Shown one piece after another: positions 25,851 to 34,536 of a stretch of 64,000 bases of DNA. Each line of letters starts with the position of its first letter. The stretch's first letter is position 1. The DNA lies in NCBI RefSeq assembly GCF_041435435.1, contig NZ_CP108494.1, forward strand, positions 4,374,501-4,438,500, given 5' to 3'. The notes beneath the pieces were generated by a model. That model made no database searches, was not told the DNA's origin, and worked only from the letters and a program-made list of their open reading frames with translations. This DNA comes from Streptomyces sp. NBC_01241 (GTDB lineage: Bacteria; Actinomycetota; Actinomycetes; Streptomycetales; Streptomycetaceae). The translations under genes were made by a program, and so were the position numbers.

Positions 25851-27362
25851 GTGAGCACAGAGAACGAGGGCAACGAGGGCACTGCGGGCGAGGCCGTTCC
25901 GTCCGTTCCGTCCGTACCTCCAGTGCCGGCCGACGCTCCTCGTCAGGAGCCGCCCGGGAGCACGCCCGCGTCCCCACAGGGACCCACGCCCGCCCCGGCG
26001 CACCCGGAAGCTCCGGATGCGGCGACCGCGCGGCAGCCGGTCGCCCCGATGGGCGAGCCGGCCGACGCGACCGCGCACACGGCTCCCCTTCCGGCCGCGC
26101 CCACCCCTCCCCCCGGGTTCCAGTCGGCCGCCGAAGCCAACTGGCCCCCGCCCCCTCCCGCCGTCCCCGCGTACGCACACCACGGTGCGGACGGCGGCGG
26201 TCCGGTCTGGGGTGCCCCGGCTCAGCTCCACTCCCCCGATGGCCCGCGCAAGCGGGGCACGGGCGGCGCCCTGGTGGCGGCGGTGGCGGTGGCGGCGCTG
26301 GTCGCCGGCGGTATCGGCGGCGCCCTCGGCTACTGGGCGGCCGACCGGAACGGCGGCGGCTCGACCACGGTCTCGGCGTCGGTCGATCCGCAAGACCTCA
26401 AGCGTGACCCTGGCACGGTCGCGGGTGTGGCGGCCAAGGCGCTGCCCAGCGTGGTCACCATCGATGCGCAGGGTGGTGACGGCGGGGGCGGTACGGGGAC
26501 CGGCTTCGTGTACGACAAGGAGGGCCACATCCTCACGAACAACCACGTGGTGGCCTCCGCGGCGGACAGCGGCCAGCTCACGGCGACGTTCTCCAACGGC
26601 AAGAAGTACGACGCCGAGGTGGTCGGCCGGGCGCAGGGCTACGACGTCGCCGTTCTGAAGCTGAAGAACCCGCCGTCGGGGCTCACCCCGCTGTCCCTCG
26701 GCAACTCGGACCGGGTCGCGGTCGGCGATTCGACGATCGCGATCGGTGCACCGTTCGGTCTGTCCAACACGGTGACCACAGGCATCATCAGCGCCAAGAA
26801 CCGGCCGGTCGCCTCCGGTGACGGTTCCGGTGGCAGCAACTCGTACATGAGCGCCCTGCAGACCGACGCCTCGATCAACCCGGGCAACTCCGGCGGCCCG
26901 CTGCTCGATTCGCGCGGCGCTGTCATCGGCATCAACTCCGCCATCCAGTCGGCCGGCAGCAGCGTCGGTCAGACCCAGGCGGGCTCCATCGGCCTCGGCT
27001 TCGCGATCCCGATCAACCAGGCGACGAACGTCGCCCAGCAGCTGATCAAGACCGGTCAGCCGGTCTACCCGGTGATCGGTGCCACGGTCATGATGGACGA
27101 CAAGACCGGCGGCGCGGTCATCTCCGACCGGGGCGCGGGCGGCACATCAGCCGTGTCGAAGGACGGCCCCGCGGCCAGGGCCGGCCTCCAGGCGGGCGAT
27201 GTCATCACGAAGTTCAACGACACCGTGATCGACAGCGGTCCCACCCTGATCGGTGAGATCTGGACCCACAAGCCCGGCGACCGGGTGACCGTGACCTACA
27301 AGCGCGACGGCAGGACGGCAACGACCGAAGTCACCCTGGGGGAGCGCAAGGGCGACAGCTGA
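25851..27362 (+). CDS. HtrA/DegP-like membrane-anchored serine protease with PDZ domain
   Basis: 503 residues. A Pro/Ala-rich cytoplasmic N-terminus (about 1-140) precedes one membrane helix (GGALVAAVAVAALVAGGIGG), so the protease faces outside. Triad: His in ILTNNHVVASA, Asp in YDVAVLKL, Ser in NPGNSGGPLL. The PDZ domain occupies about 405-500 (GPAARAGLQAGDVITKF). These proteases degrade misfolded exported proteins. GTG start with AGGAG upstream. A 12-bp perfect hairpin follows the stop and abuts a tRNA gene. Confidence 0.95.
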   Translation: MSTENEGNEGTAGEAVPSVPSVPPVPADAPRQEPPGSTPASPQGPTPAPAHPEAPDAATARQPVAPMGEPADATAHTAPLPAAPTPPPGFQSAAEANWPPPPPAVPAYAHHGADGGGPVWGAPAQLHSPDGPRKRGTGGALVAAVAVAALVAGGIGGALGYWAADRNGGGSTTVSASVDPQDLKRDPGTVAGVAAKALPSVVTIDAQGGDGGGGTGTGFVYDKEGHILTNNHVVASAADSGQLTATFSNGKKYDAEVVGRAQGYDVAVLKLKNPPSGLTPLSLGNSDRVAVGDSTIAIGAPFGLSNTVTTGIISAKNRPVASGDGSGGSNSYMSALQTDASINPGNSGGPLLDSRGAVIGINSAIQSAGSSVGQTQAGSIGLGFAIPINQATNVAQQLIKTGQPVYPVIGATVMMDDKTGGAVISDRGAGGTSAVSKDGPAARAGLQAGDVITKFNDTVIDSGPTLIGEIWTHKPGDRVTVTYKRDGRTATTEVTLGERKGDS

Positions 27363-27378
27363 CCGGCTAGGCTGTCTC

Positions 27379-27406
27379 GCGTCATCGGTCCTTGGACCGA
27401 TGACGC
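27379..27406 (+). terminator. intrinsic-type terminator after the protease gene
   Basis: Perfect 12-bp stem GCGTCATCGGTC (27379-27390) and complement (27395-27406) with loop CTTG, ending two bases before the tRNA-Ser. No T-run. Confidence 0.7.
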
Positions 27407-27407
27407 G

Positions 27408-27494
27408 GGTGGGTTGCCCGAGCGGCCTAAGGGAACGGTCTTGAAAACCGTCGTGGCAGCGATGTCACCGTGGGTTCAAATCCCACACCCACCG
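27408..27494 (+). tRNA. tRNA-Ser (anticodon UGA)
   Basis: Acceptor GGTGGGT/ACCCACC, D-arm CCCGAGCGGCCTAAGGG, anticodon loop CTTGAAA (UGA), long variable arm, T-loop TTCAAAT, discriminator G. Reads UCA and other UCN codons. No encoded CCA. Confidence 0.97.
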
Positions 27495-27521
27495 CCACAC
27501 GTCGGCGAGCACGCTGACCAG

Positions 27522-27551
27522 AAGGGGCGCCCCTCATCAGGGGCGCCCCTT
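27522..27551 (+). terminator. terminator after tRNA-Ser(UGA)
   Basis: Perfect 13-bp stem AAGGGGCGCCCCT and complement with loop CATC, followed by TTCTC. Each arm contains the palindrome GGGGCGCCCC. Confidence 0.8.
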
Positions 27552-27787
27552 TCTCGTGGCCGGGCGTTCTGGGCCGGTGGTTTACAAGCCGTTCGGCCAG
27601 TGCGCCTGCGGGGCCGCTCCGAACGGTCCGGGCTGCTGCGGCGGTGGTACGGGCAGCGACGGTGCTGTGCTCCTGGTGTTCTTCATGAGTGCCCCCGTAC
27701 ACCTTCGGCCCGGCGTCCGGGTGGGGACCGTCAAGTACGTCTGTGCCCGCTCGACGAGAGACCAGGTGCAGTCGATCTCGTTGCCTG

Positions 27788-28715
27788 TCACATCGTCGGG
27801 CTCGATGGTCCGGACGGGGCGGTTCCGGGCCCGTTCTCGTTCTCGGTCTCGTCCTCGTACCTCGTGGTGAGGCGGGCCGCCGAGGCGATGGTGGCGCGGG
27901 CCTCGCGTTCGGTGAGGCCGGTGCGGACGGCGGCGTGGGTGAGGGCGTCCGCCAGGGCGTCGCCGAAGCCGTGTTCGTAGGCGCGGCAGGCTGCCCAGAA
28001 GAGCCGTGTGTTGCGCTGGCCCTCGTGGGCCGCGAGGACGAACCGGACCAGTCCCCGGCCCTCTTCGGGCCGGGCCGTGGGGTGGTGAGGGCGTACGGGG
28101 GGCTTGAGCAGGTGCAGGAGTGCGCGGGGGCAGGAGGCCGGCGGGAGGTCGGCGGTGCCCGGGGCGAGCCGGTACGTGCCATGGGCGGTGACCGAGCCGG
28201 GGCCCACCAGGTAGCCGCCGGCGCCCCGGACGTCGATGCCGGGGGCGAGGCGGCTCGCGGAGTTCGGTACGCGGACGCCGGGCGGGCCGGTTCAGCCAGA
28301 TGTGGCGGCCGCCGCTGGGCGTGAGCACGATGACGGTCGGCGGGATGGTGAACAGGTGGTGCAGGGCGAGCTGCTGGAGTGATGCGGCGGAGTCGTTGCC
28401 GGTGGTGCCGATGTCCAGGTCGATGCCGATGAGGTGGTGCGGGGGCCGGCCGCATGCGATGCCGTAGCCGGTGGCCCAGGGGGCGGCGGCGAAGAGGGCC
28501 CGGACGGCGGCGGGGTTCGTGGTGGCGTCGTGGACGCCGTGTCCGGGAAGGCCGCAGGCGCCCCGGCAGGTGACCGGCCGGTCCTCGTTGCGGTGCGGAG
28601 AGGGCAGGGCGGGGAGCTTTCCGGCGGAGAGCGGGATGACGGGGAGCCCGCGCTCGGCGGCGGAGAGCGCGTGGGCCAGGGCCAGGGTGGCGGTCTGCCG
28701 GTCGATGGTGGCCAT
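27788..28715 (-). pseudogene. bifunctional DNA primase/polymerase, broken by a frameshift
   Basis: The N-terminal part starts at ATG 28715 (MATIDRQTATLALAHALSAA) and has intact prim-pol motifs: GIDLDI with the catalytic Asp pair and GGRHIWL with the active-site His. The frame then runs into Arg/Pro-rich nonsense. The expected continuation (RVPNSASRLAPGIDVRGAG, then YLVGPGSVTAHGTYRLAPG) lies in another frame and ends at 27788. The switch is near 28270-28290, equivalent to one extra base. Either a real decaying gene or a sequencing error in a GC-rich run. The C-terminal half (RGLVRFVLAAHEGQRNTRLF) is a helical primase-associated domain. Confidence 0.8.
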
Positions 28716-29041
28716 GGTTTTATGGTCGTACAGATGTTCGAAGAAGGGAAGGGGTGGAGGTGCCGGTCGACTAGGGCGCCGGAACGCCTCTTCTCTTGCG
28801 GGGTACGGGATCGGGTGGGGCTGGAGGCTACTGGAGGGGGCGCGTGAGGGTGTGAGCTGGGGCTTTGGCGGCGCGAGTGGGTTTATTGGATGTTCCTCAC
28901 ACTTGCGGGGGAATCGGATCGCGTGGGTGGTTCGCCGGTGATCAGGTGGGCAACTCTGCTGTCGCGACGTCGTGACCAAGCCGGGGCGGTCGGCCAACTG
29001 CCCCGGAAAAAGCAGTACTTTCGGTTCCTGGAGGAATTGAC
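28716..29041. other. divergent promoter region of prim-pol and secreted-protein genes
   Basis: 325 bp. No gene. A short 7-bp stem (28981-28987/29000-29006) followed by AAAAA lies 35 bp before the secreted-protein start. A+T-richer patches at 28720-28740 and 28880-28925 may be promoters; I cannot assign -10/-35 elements. Confidence 0.4.
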
Positions 29042-29353
29042 ATGGCAAGCATCCGTACCGCTCGTGCCCTCGCCGCCGTTGCAGCCCTGCCTCTCGCCGC
29101 CGCACTCTTCGGTGGCGTGGCCCAGGCCGACAGCGGCTCGTTCGCGAACGACGGATCGAACGCGGCTGTTGCCACGGTCGTCGGCAGCGGCGTCGGCGGC
29201 AACAACTCCGGCAATTCGTCCACGTCGCAGCAGCAGGCCGTCGGCTCCGGCGCGTCGAACCAGAGCAACTCCGCGCAGGTGAACGGCTCGGGGTTCACCG
29301 TGGTCGACCAGCGCAACACGAATCTCGCGGTGAACTTCACCAAGCTCTGGTGA
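29042..29353 (+). CDS. small secreted Asn/Ser/Gly-rich protein
   Basis: 103 residues. Clear Sec signal peptide (MASIRTARALAAVAALPLAA, cleavage after GGVAQA about residue 29). The mature chain is cysteine-free and rich in N, S, G, Q and V with alternating patterns (GNNSGNSSTSQQQAVGSG, SNQSNSAQVNGSG, VVDQRNTNLAVNF) suggestive of beta-strand repeats as in amyloid-like surface proteins. It is not a chaplin, as the chaplin consensus is missing, and I do not recognise a family. Strong GGAGGA ribosome site; a hairpin terminator follows. Confidence 0.85.
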   Translation: MASIRTARALAAVAALPLAAALFGGVAQADSGSFANDGSNAAVATVVGSGVGGNNSGNSSTSQQQAVGSGASNQSNSAQVNGSGFTVVDQRNTNLAVNFTKLW

Positions 29354-29406
29354 GCCGGCGCCCGGCCATGAGCCGGTCGGGGGGCCGGGTCATGGCTGGT
29401 GGAACG

Positions 29407-29448
29407 GCGGCCTGCGCGAGGGCACTTGGGTGCACTCGCGCAGGCCGC
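29407..29448 (+). terminator. terminator after the secreted-protein gene
   Basis: Perfect 14-bp stem (29407-29420 with 29435-29448) around a 14-base loop, 54 bp past the stop. TTCGCG follows. Confidence 0.7.
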
Positions 29449-29488
29449 TTCGCGTTGGGTCGGCGATCGGGTCGGGGTGTCGTCGACC

Positions 29489-29522
29489 TTGACAGGGCGA
29501 GTGAATCTGACGGACAGTCAGA
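29489..29522 (+). promoter_or_regulatory. promoter with TetR-type operator for the igr-like operon
   Basis: A -35-like TTGACA lies at 29489-29494. The palindrome TCTGAC-GGACA-GTCAGA (29506-29522) sits where the -10 would be, 67 bp before the start codon. Six-base perfect arms fit a TetR-family dimer. The regulator gene is not in the window. Confidence 0.55.
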
Positions 29523-29588
29523 AACCTTGAGTGCGTGCCCGGATCCATACGTCCGTATCCGCACGCCTGTGTCCGGGAGGCAACTGTC

Positions 29589-30764
29589 GTGCACCTTGCC
29601 CAGACGGAGCGTCAGCAACAGCTGCGCGCCGAACTCCGCACGTACTTCCACAAGGTGATGCCCAGGAGGGACGCGAGGACGGCGTCCGCGGCCGAGGACC
29701 CGGCCGGACAGCGCCGGCTGCTGCGCCGGATCGGCACGGACGGGATGCTCGGGCTCGGCTGGCCCGTCGAGTACGGCGGCCAGGGCCGCGGATCCGACGA
29801 GCAGTTCGTCTTCTTCGACGAGGCATACCGGGCGGGAGCGCCCGTCTCGATGGTCACCCTCAATACCGTCGGACCGACGCTGATGAAATATGGGACCGCC
29901 GAGCAGAAGGCGTACTTCTTGCCCAGGATCCTCCGCGGCGATCTCGTCTTCGCCATCGGCTACAGCGAGCCGGAGGCCGGTACGGACCTCGCGGCGCTGC
30001 GCACCAGGGCGGTGCGGGACGGTGACTCCTGGGTGATCGACGGGCAGAAGATCTTCACCAGCAACGCGCAGAACGCGGACTGGATCTGGCTCGCCTGCCG
30101 TACGGACCCGGATGCGCCGAAACACCGCGGCATCTCGATCATTCTGGTTCCGACGGACGCCCCCGGGTTCTCCTGGACGCCGATCGAGACCGTGGGCGGG
30201 CTGACCACCACGTCCACCTACTACGACGGGATACGGGTGCCCGCCACCCATCTGGTCGGCGCGGAGAACGACGGCTGGGGGCTGATCACCAACCAGCTGA
30301 ACCATGAACGGGTGGCCCTCGCCGCCATCGGAATGCAGGCCGAGGACTGCTACGAGTCGGCGCTCGCCTTCGCCCGCACCCCCGACCCGGTCACGGGCCG
30401 GCGTCCGGCCGACGAGCCGTGGGTGCGGACCCGGCTGGCCGAGGCGTACGCCCGGCTGGCGGCGACACGCCTGCTCAACTGGCGCCTGGTGGGTGATGTC
30501 GGCGCGGATTCCCTGGCCCCCGGCGACGCGAGCGGCGTGAAGTTCGCGGGAACCGAGAGCGCGGTCGAGGTGTACCGGATCTGCCAGGAGATCACGGGCG
30601 AGACCGGGACGATCCGGGGCGGTTCGCCCGGCGCCTTCGGGGACGGGGAGCTGGAGCGGATGAACAGGGCGGCGCAGATCAACACCTTTGGGGGTGGAGT
30701 GAGCGAGGTGCAGCGGGAGATCGTCGCGACCATGCGGCTCGGCATGAAGAGGGGCAAGCGGTGA
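29589..30764 (+). CDS. chsE2: acyl-CoA dehydrogenase, FadE29/ChsE2-like
   Basis: 391 residues, FAD-dependent acyl-CoA dehydrogenase. FAD/substrate motif FAIGYSEPEAGTDLAALRT (about 125-143), and the C-terminal helical domain ends with INTFGGGVSEVQREIVATM. Mycobacterial FadE28-FadE29 (ChsE1-ChsE2) form a heterotetramer that dehydrogenates a three-carbon steroid side-chain CoA ester. Order and neighbours here match that igr operon. GTG 29589 has GGAGG eight bases upstream; the frame is open to 29535. Overlaps the next gene by GTGA. Confidence 0.9.
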   Translation: MHLAQTERQQQLRAELRTYFHKVMPRRDARTASAAEDPAGQRRLLRRIGTDGMLGLGWPVEYGGQGRGSDEQFVFFDEAYRAGAPVSMVTLNTVGPTLMKYGTAEQKAYFLPRILRGDLVFAIGYSEPEAGTDLAALRTRAVRDGDSWVIDGQKIFTSNAQNADWIWLACRTDPDAPKHRGISIILVPTDAPGFSWTPIETVGGLTTTSTYYDGIRVPATHLVGAENDGWGLITNQLNHERVALAAIGMQAEDCYESALAFARTPDPVTGRRPADEPWVRTRLAEAYARLAATRLLNWRLVGDVGADSLAPGDASGVKFAGTESAVEVYRICQEITGETGTIRGGSPGAFGDGELERMNRAAQINTFGGGVSEVQREIVATMRLGMKRGKR

Positions 30765-31729
30765 CGGGCGTGCGGGAACGACGGGAGGAGCGGGGGGAAC
30801 GGGACGGGCCGGACCGGTTGTACGAACGGCTCAAGGAGTTCGAGGGGCGGGCTGCCGCGACCGCGGGCGTCGGCAAGGACCCGGTCAACGAGCCGATGAT
30901 CAGGCACTGGTGCGAGGCGATGGGGGACACCGGCCCCGCCTACACGGGACCGGACGCGATCGCCCCGCCGACGATGCTCCAGGCGTGGACGATGGGCGGT
31001 CTGTCGGGGCACACCGACCGCTCCGAGGCGTACGAGGAGCTGCTCGGGCTGCTCGACGGCGCGGGCTGCACCTCGGTGGTCGCGACCGACTGCGAGCAGG
31101 AGTATCTGCGGCCGCTGCGGCCCGGCGACCGCATCACGTTCGACGCGGTGATCGAGTCCGTCTCGGAGCGCAAGACGACCAAACTGGGGACGGGGTACTT
31201 CGTGACGACGCGGATGGACGTCCGGGCGGAGGGAGAGCTCGCCGGGACGCACCGCTTCCGGATCCTCAAGTACGGCCCGGCCGCGGCGAAGCGGGCGACG
31301 CGTCCGGGCGGCCGGAGCCCGCGCCCGAGGCCGGTGATCAACCGGGACAACGCCGGGTTCTGGCAGGGCGTTGCCGAGCACCGGCTGCTGATCCAGCGGT
31401 GCGGCGAGTGCGCCACGCTGCGCTTCCCCTGGCTGCCCGGCTGCAACGCGTGCGGCTGCCAGGAATGGGACACGGTCGAGGCGAGTGGCGACGGCACCGT
31501 TTTCAGCCATGTCGTGATGCACCACCCGCCCTTCCCCGCCTTCAGCGCCTCGGACGGGGGCGGACCGTACGCGGTGGCGCTGATAGAGCTGGCGGAGGGG
31601 ATACGGATGGTCAGCAATGTGATCGGGGTGCCGTACGACAAGGTGCGGACGGGGATGCCGGTGCGGCTGGAATTCCTCCGCGCGGACCCGGAGCTGGAGC
31701 TTCCGGTCTTCCGGGGAGGCGAGGGGTGA
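30761..31729 (+). CDS. chsH2: ChsH2-like protein: MaoC-type hydratase domain fused to DUF35 OB-fold
   Basis: 322 residues. The N-terminal half is a MaoC-like hot-dog fold (about 15-165, including DTGPAYTGPDAIAPPTMLQ). The C-terminal half is DUF35 with a rubredoxin-like zinc ribbon (RCGECATLRFPWLPGCNACG, then an OB-fold). In M. tuberculosis, ChsH2 pairs with ChsH1 as enoyl-CoA hydratase, and its DUF35 domain binds Ltp2 to form the retro-aldolase (known). All three partners are in this operon. GTG start overlaps the preceding stop; the next ATG is one base after its stop. Confidence 0.92.
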   Translation: MTGVRERREERGERDGPDRLYERLKEFEGRAAATAGVGKDPVNEPMIRHWCEAMGDTGPAYTGPDAIAPPTMLQAWTMGGLSGHTDRSEAYEELLGLLDGAGCTSVVATDCEQEYLRPLRPGDRITFDAVIESVSERKTTKLGTGYFVTTRMDVRAEGELAGTHRFRILKYGPAAAKRATRPGGRSPRPRPVINRDNAGFWQGVAEHRLLIQRCGECATLRFPWLPGCNACGCQEWDTVEASGDGTVFSHVVMHHPPFPAFSASDGGGPYAVALIELAEGIRMVSNVIGVPYDKVRTGMPVRLEFLRADPELELPVFRGGEG

Positions 31730-31730
31730 C

Positions 31731-32933
31731 ATGGACTTCGTACCCACCGAGGAACAGACCGCGGCGCAGGGGCTGGCGGCGCGGATCTTCGGGGATCTGT
31801 CGACGCACGAACGCCTGGCCGGGGCCGGCACGGGGACGGACACCGAGCTGTGGAAGGAGCTCTGCGCGGCCGGACTGACCGCGGCGGTCGAGGAGATCGG
31901 GCTGCTCGGCCTGGTGCTGCTGCTGGAGGAGCAGGGCCGAACGACGGCGCAGGTGCCGTTCGCGGCGAGCTGTGTGTACGGGCTGCTCGCCGTCGCCTCG
32001 CACGGCACCGACGAACAACGGGACCGGCTGCTGCCCCCGCTGCGGGACGGCACGGCCGTCGCAACCGGGGCGTTCCCGGCATGCGGCGGGATGCGGGCGG
32101 ACGGCGAGGGGCGGCTGAGTGGCAGCGTGCCGTACGTGCCGTGGCTGCGCGACGCGTCCCTCGTCCTCGTCGCGGACTCGGACCGGGGGCTGTGGATCGT
32201 ACGAACCGGTGATCCGGGTGTGGCGACGGAGCCGGTCGAGACGACGGCACCGTGGTCGGCCGCGCGGCTCGTCCTGGACCGGGCGCACGGGGAGCGGCTC
32301 GGTGGTGAAGGAACGCGTGGGGAGGGGTTTGGTGGTGAAGGAACGCGTGGGGAGCGGCTCGGTGGTGAAGGAACGCGTGGGGAGCGGCTCGGTGGTGACC
32401 GGGCGCGTGAGGAGCGGCTCAGGGGAGCCGGGGCGTACGGGGAACCGCTCGGGCACGTCGAGAACGTCAGTCGCGCCGAAGCGTACGAACATGTGCTGGC
32501 TGCAAGCCGGATCGCGTTCGCCGGGCTGCAGGCCGGGGTGTGCGCCGGTTCGCTGGCCCGGGCCGTCGCCCACACCAACACCCGGGAGCAGTTCGGGCGT
32601 CCGCTCTCCACCAAGCAGGCGGTTCTGCTGCGGGCCGCCGACGCCCATATGGACACCGAGGCGATACGCGTCACCGCGTACGAGGCGGCATGGCGCCATG
32701 ACACGGGGCTGCCGTACGGGACGCAGGCGCTGACCGCCGCCTGGTGGGCGTCGGAGGCCGGGACACGGGTCGTGCACGCCGGACAGCATCTGCACGGCGG
32801 AACGGGCGCGGACCTCGACCACCCCGTACACCGCCACTTCCTCTGGGGCCGTCAGCTCGACGCCTATCTGGGATGCGGCAGCGAAGTACTTCAGGAACTC
32901 GGCCAGTCACTGGTGAAGGAGGGACCGGAGTGA
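31731..32933 (+). CDS. chsE1: acyl-CoA dehydrogenase, FadE28/ChsE1-like, with repeat insertion
   Basis: 400 residues. N-terminal acyl-CoA dehydrogenase domain (MDFVPTEEQTAAQGLAARIF), and C-terminal part AHTNTREQFGRPLSTKQAVL and HLHGGTGADLDHPVHRHFLW typical of the FadE28 subunit. Between them, residues about 187-230 are four 30-bp repeats giving GTRGERLGGE-type decapeptides absent from the mycobacterial protein as I know it (about 340 residues). Likely a disordered surface loop. Partner of the ChsE2-like subunit. Overlaps the ChsH1 gene (GTGA). Confidence 0.88.
   Translation: MDFVPTEEQTAAQGLAARIFGDLSTHERLAGAGTGTDTELWKELCAAGLTAAVEEIGLLGLVLLLEEQGRTTAQVPFAASCVYGLLAVASHGTDEQRDRLLPPLRDGTAVATGAFPACGGMRADGEGRLSGSVPYVPWLRDASLVLVADSDRGLWIVRTGDPGVATEPVETTAPWSAARLVLDRAHGERLGGEGTRGEGFGGEGTRGERLGGEGTRGERLGGDRAREERLRGAGAYGEPLGHVENVSRAEAYEHVLAASRIAFAGLQAGVCAGSLARAVAHTNTREQFGRPLSTKQAVLLRAADAHMDTEAIRVTAYEAAWRHDTGLPYGTQALTAAWWASEAGTRVVHAGQHLHGGTGADLDHPVHRHFLWGRQLDAYLGCGSEVLQELGQSLVKEGPE
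32291..32410 (+). repeat. 30-bp in-frame tandem repeat in the ChsE1-like gene
   Basis: Four units start at 32291, 32321, 32351 and 32381, core GGAGCGGCTCGGTGGTGAAG plus ten bases. A partial unit follows at 32411. The unit length is a multiple of three, so the frame is kept. Confidence 0.92.
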
Positions 32934-33373
32934 AGGTCGGCGAGAAGCTGGCACCGCTGGAGATCGTGGTGACCCGCACCCTGATCGTGGCGGGCGCCCT
33001 CGCCTCCCGCGACTACCAGGACGTGCACCACGACGCGGAACTCGCCCGGGAGAAGGGCTCCCCGGACATCTTCATGAACATCCTGACGACCAACGGCCTG
33101 GTCGGCCGGTACGTCACCGACCGCTTCGGCCCGTCGGCCGTGCTCCGCAAGGTCGCCATCAGACTGGGCGCGCCCAACTACCCGGGGGACACCATGGTCC
33201 TGAGCGGCACGGTCACCGCCCTCGGGAACGACGGGACGGCCGAGGTGTCGGTCGTCGGAACCAACGGTCTCGGCAGGCATGTCACGGGCACGGTGACGCT
33301 GACGGTGACCACGCCTGCGCATGAGCCTGCGCCTGCGACCATGACAGGCAGCGCTTCTCAGGGGGCCGCATGA
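32930..33373 (+). CDS. chsH1: ChsH1-like MaoC-family hydratase subunit
   Basis: 147 residues, single hot-dog domain. The hydratase-2 motif region is ASRDYQDVHHDAELAREKGSPDIFMNI with catalytic-type Asp/His (YQDVHHD). It forms the heteromeric steroid enoyl-CoA hydratase with ChsH2 in mycobacteria. Overlaps the genes on both sides by four bases. The C-terminal 20 residues (AHEPAPATMTGSASQGAA) are extra relative to the roughly 130-residue homologue. Confidence 0.9.
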   Translation: MKVGEKLAPLEIVVTRTLIVAGALASRDYQDVHHDAELAREKGSPDIFMNILTTNGLVGRYVTDRFGPSAVLRKVAIRLGAPNYPGDTMVLSGTVTALGNDGTAEVSVVGTNGLGRHVTGTVTLTVTTPAHEPAPATMTGSASQGAA

Positions 33374-34536
33374 GCCTGCGCGGAGCCGACTCGCTCGGTG
33401 GCAGAGCGGCGGTCGTGGGGATCGGGGCGACCGAGTTCTCCAAGGACTCCGGTCGCAGCGAACTCAAACTGGCCGTCGAGGCGGTGCGGGCCGCCCTCGA
33501 CGATGCCGGGCTGACCCCCGCCGACGTCGACGGTCTGGTCACCTTCACCATGGACACCAGCCCCGAGATCACTGTCGCCCAGGCGGCCGGCATCGGTGAG
33601 CTGTCGTTCTTCTCCCGCATCCACTACGGCGGTGGGGCGGCCTGCGCCACCGTCCAGCAGGCGGCGATGGCCGTGGCGAGCGGAGTGGCCGACGTCGTGG
33701 TCTGCTACCGCGCGTTCAACGAACGTTCCGGGCGCAGATTCGGCTCCGGCGTGCAGCAGCGGGAGCCCACCGCGGAGGGCACGGCGCTCGGCTGGAACCT
33801 CCCCTTCGGGCTGCTCACGCCGGCCTCCTGGGTCGCCATGGCCGCCCAGCGCTATCTGCACACGTACAACCTGACGCCGGAGGCCTTCGGCCATGTCGCG
33901 GTCACCGACCGGCGCCATGCCGCCCGCAACCCCGCGGCGTACTTCTACGGAAAGCCGATCACCCTGGCCGATCACGCCGCGTCGCGGTGGATCGTCGAAC
34001 CCCTGCGGCTGCTCGACTGCTGTCAGGAGACCGACGGCGGGCAGGCGATCGTCGTCACCAGCGCGGAACGGGCCCGGGACCTGCCGCAGCCGCCCGCCGT
34101 GATCGTCGCCGCCGCACAGGGGGCCGGGCGGGCGCAGGAACAGATGACCAGCTTCTACCGCGACGATCTGACCGGGCTGCCGGAGACGAGGGTGGTCGCC
34201 CGGCAGCTGTGGCGGAGCTCCGGCCTCTCCCCGGCCGACATCGATGTGGGCATCCTCTACGACCACTTCACGCCGTTCGTCCTGATGCAGCTGGAGGAGT
34301 TCGGCTTCTGCGCACCGGGCGAGGCGGCCGACTTCGTCGCGGCCGACGCGCTGCCCCTGAACACGCACGGCGGCCAACTGGGGGAGGCGTACCTGCACGG
34401 GATGAACGGCATCGCGGAGGCGGTCCGGCAGATCCGGGGCTCGTCGGTGAACCAGCTGTCCGGGGCGGCCCGCACCCTGGTCACGGCAGGCACCGGCGTA
34501 CCCACCTCTGCGCTGATACTGGGCGCGGACGAATGA
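33370..34536 (+). CDS. ltp2: Ltp2-like thiolase-fold aldolase (lipid-transfer protein)
   Basis: 388 residues, thiolase superfamily without the canonical nucleophilic Cys context. Features: GRAAVVGIGATEFSKDSGRSE start, GGGAACATVQQAAMAVASG in the nucleophile region, DHFTPFVLMQLEEFGFC, NTHGGQLGEAYLHGMNG near the C-terminus. Ltp2 with the DUF35 domain of ChsH2 performs retro-aldol cleavage of the C17 side chain to release propionyl-CoA (known in actinobacteria). Last gene of the operon, ATGA overlap with chsH1. Confidence 0.92.
   Translation: MSLRGADSLGGRAAVVGIGATEFSKDSGRSELKLAVEAVRAALDDAGLTPADVDGLVTFTMDTSPEITVAQAAGIGELSFFSRIHYGGGAACATVQQAAMAVASGVADVVVCYRAFNERSGRRFGSGVQQREPTAEGTALGWNLPFGLLTPASWVAMAAQRYLHTYNLTPEAFGHVAVTDRRHAARNPAAYFYGKPITLADHAASRWIVEPLRLLDCCQETDGGQAIVVTSAERARDLPQPPAVIVAAAQGAGRAQEQMTSFYRDDLTGLPETRVVARQLWRSSGLSPADIDVGILYDHFTPFVLMQLEEFGFCAPGEAADFVAADALPLNTHGGQLGEAYLHGMNGIAEAVRQIRGSSVNQLSGAARTLVTAGTGVPTSALILGADE

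Noticed and set aside
29042..29353. Identification of the small secreted protein as a chaplin or rodlin
   Set aside because: Neither the chaplin domain nor rodlin consensus residues are present.
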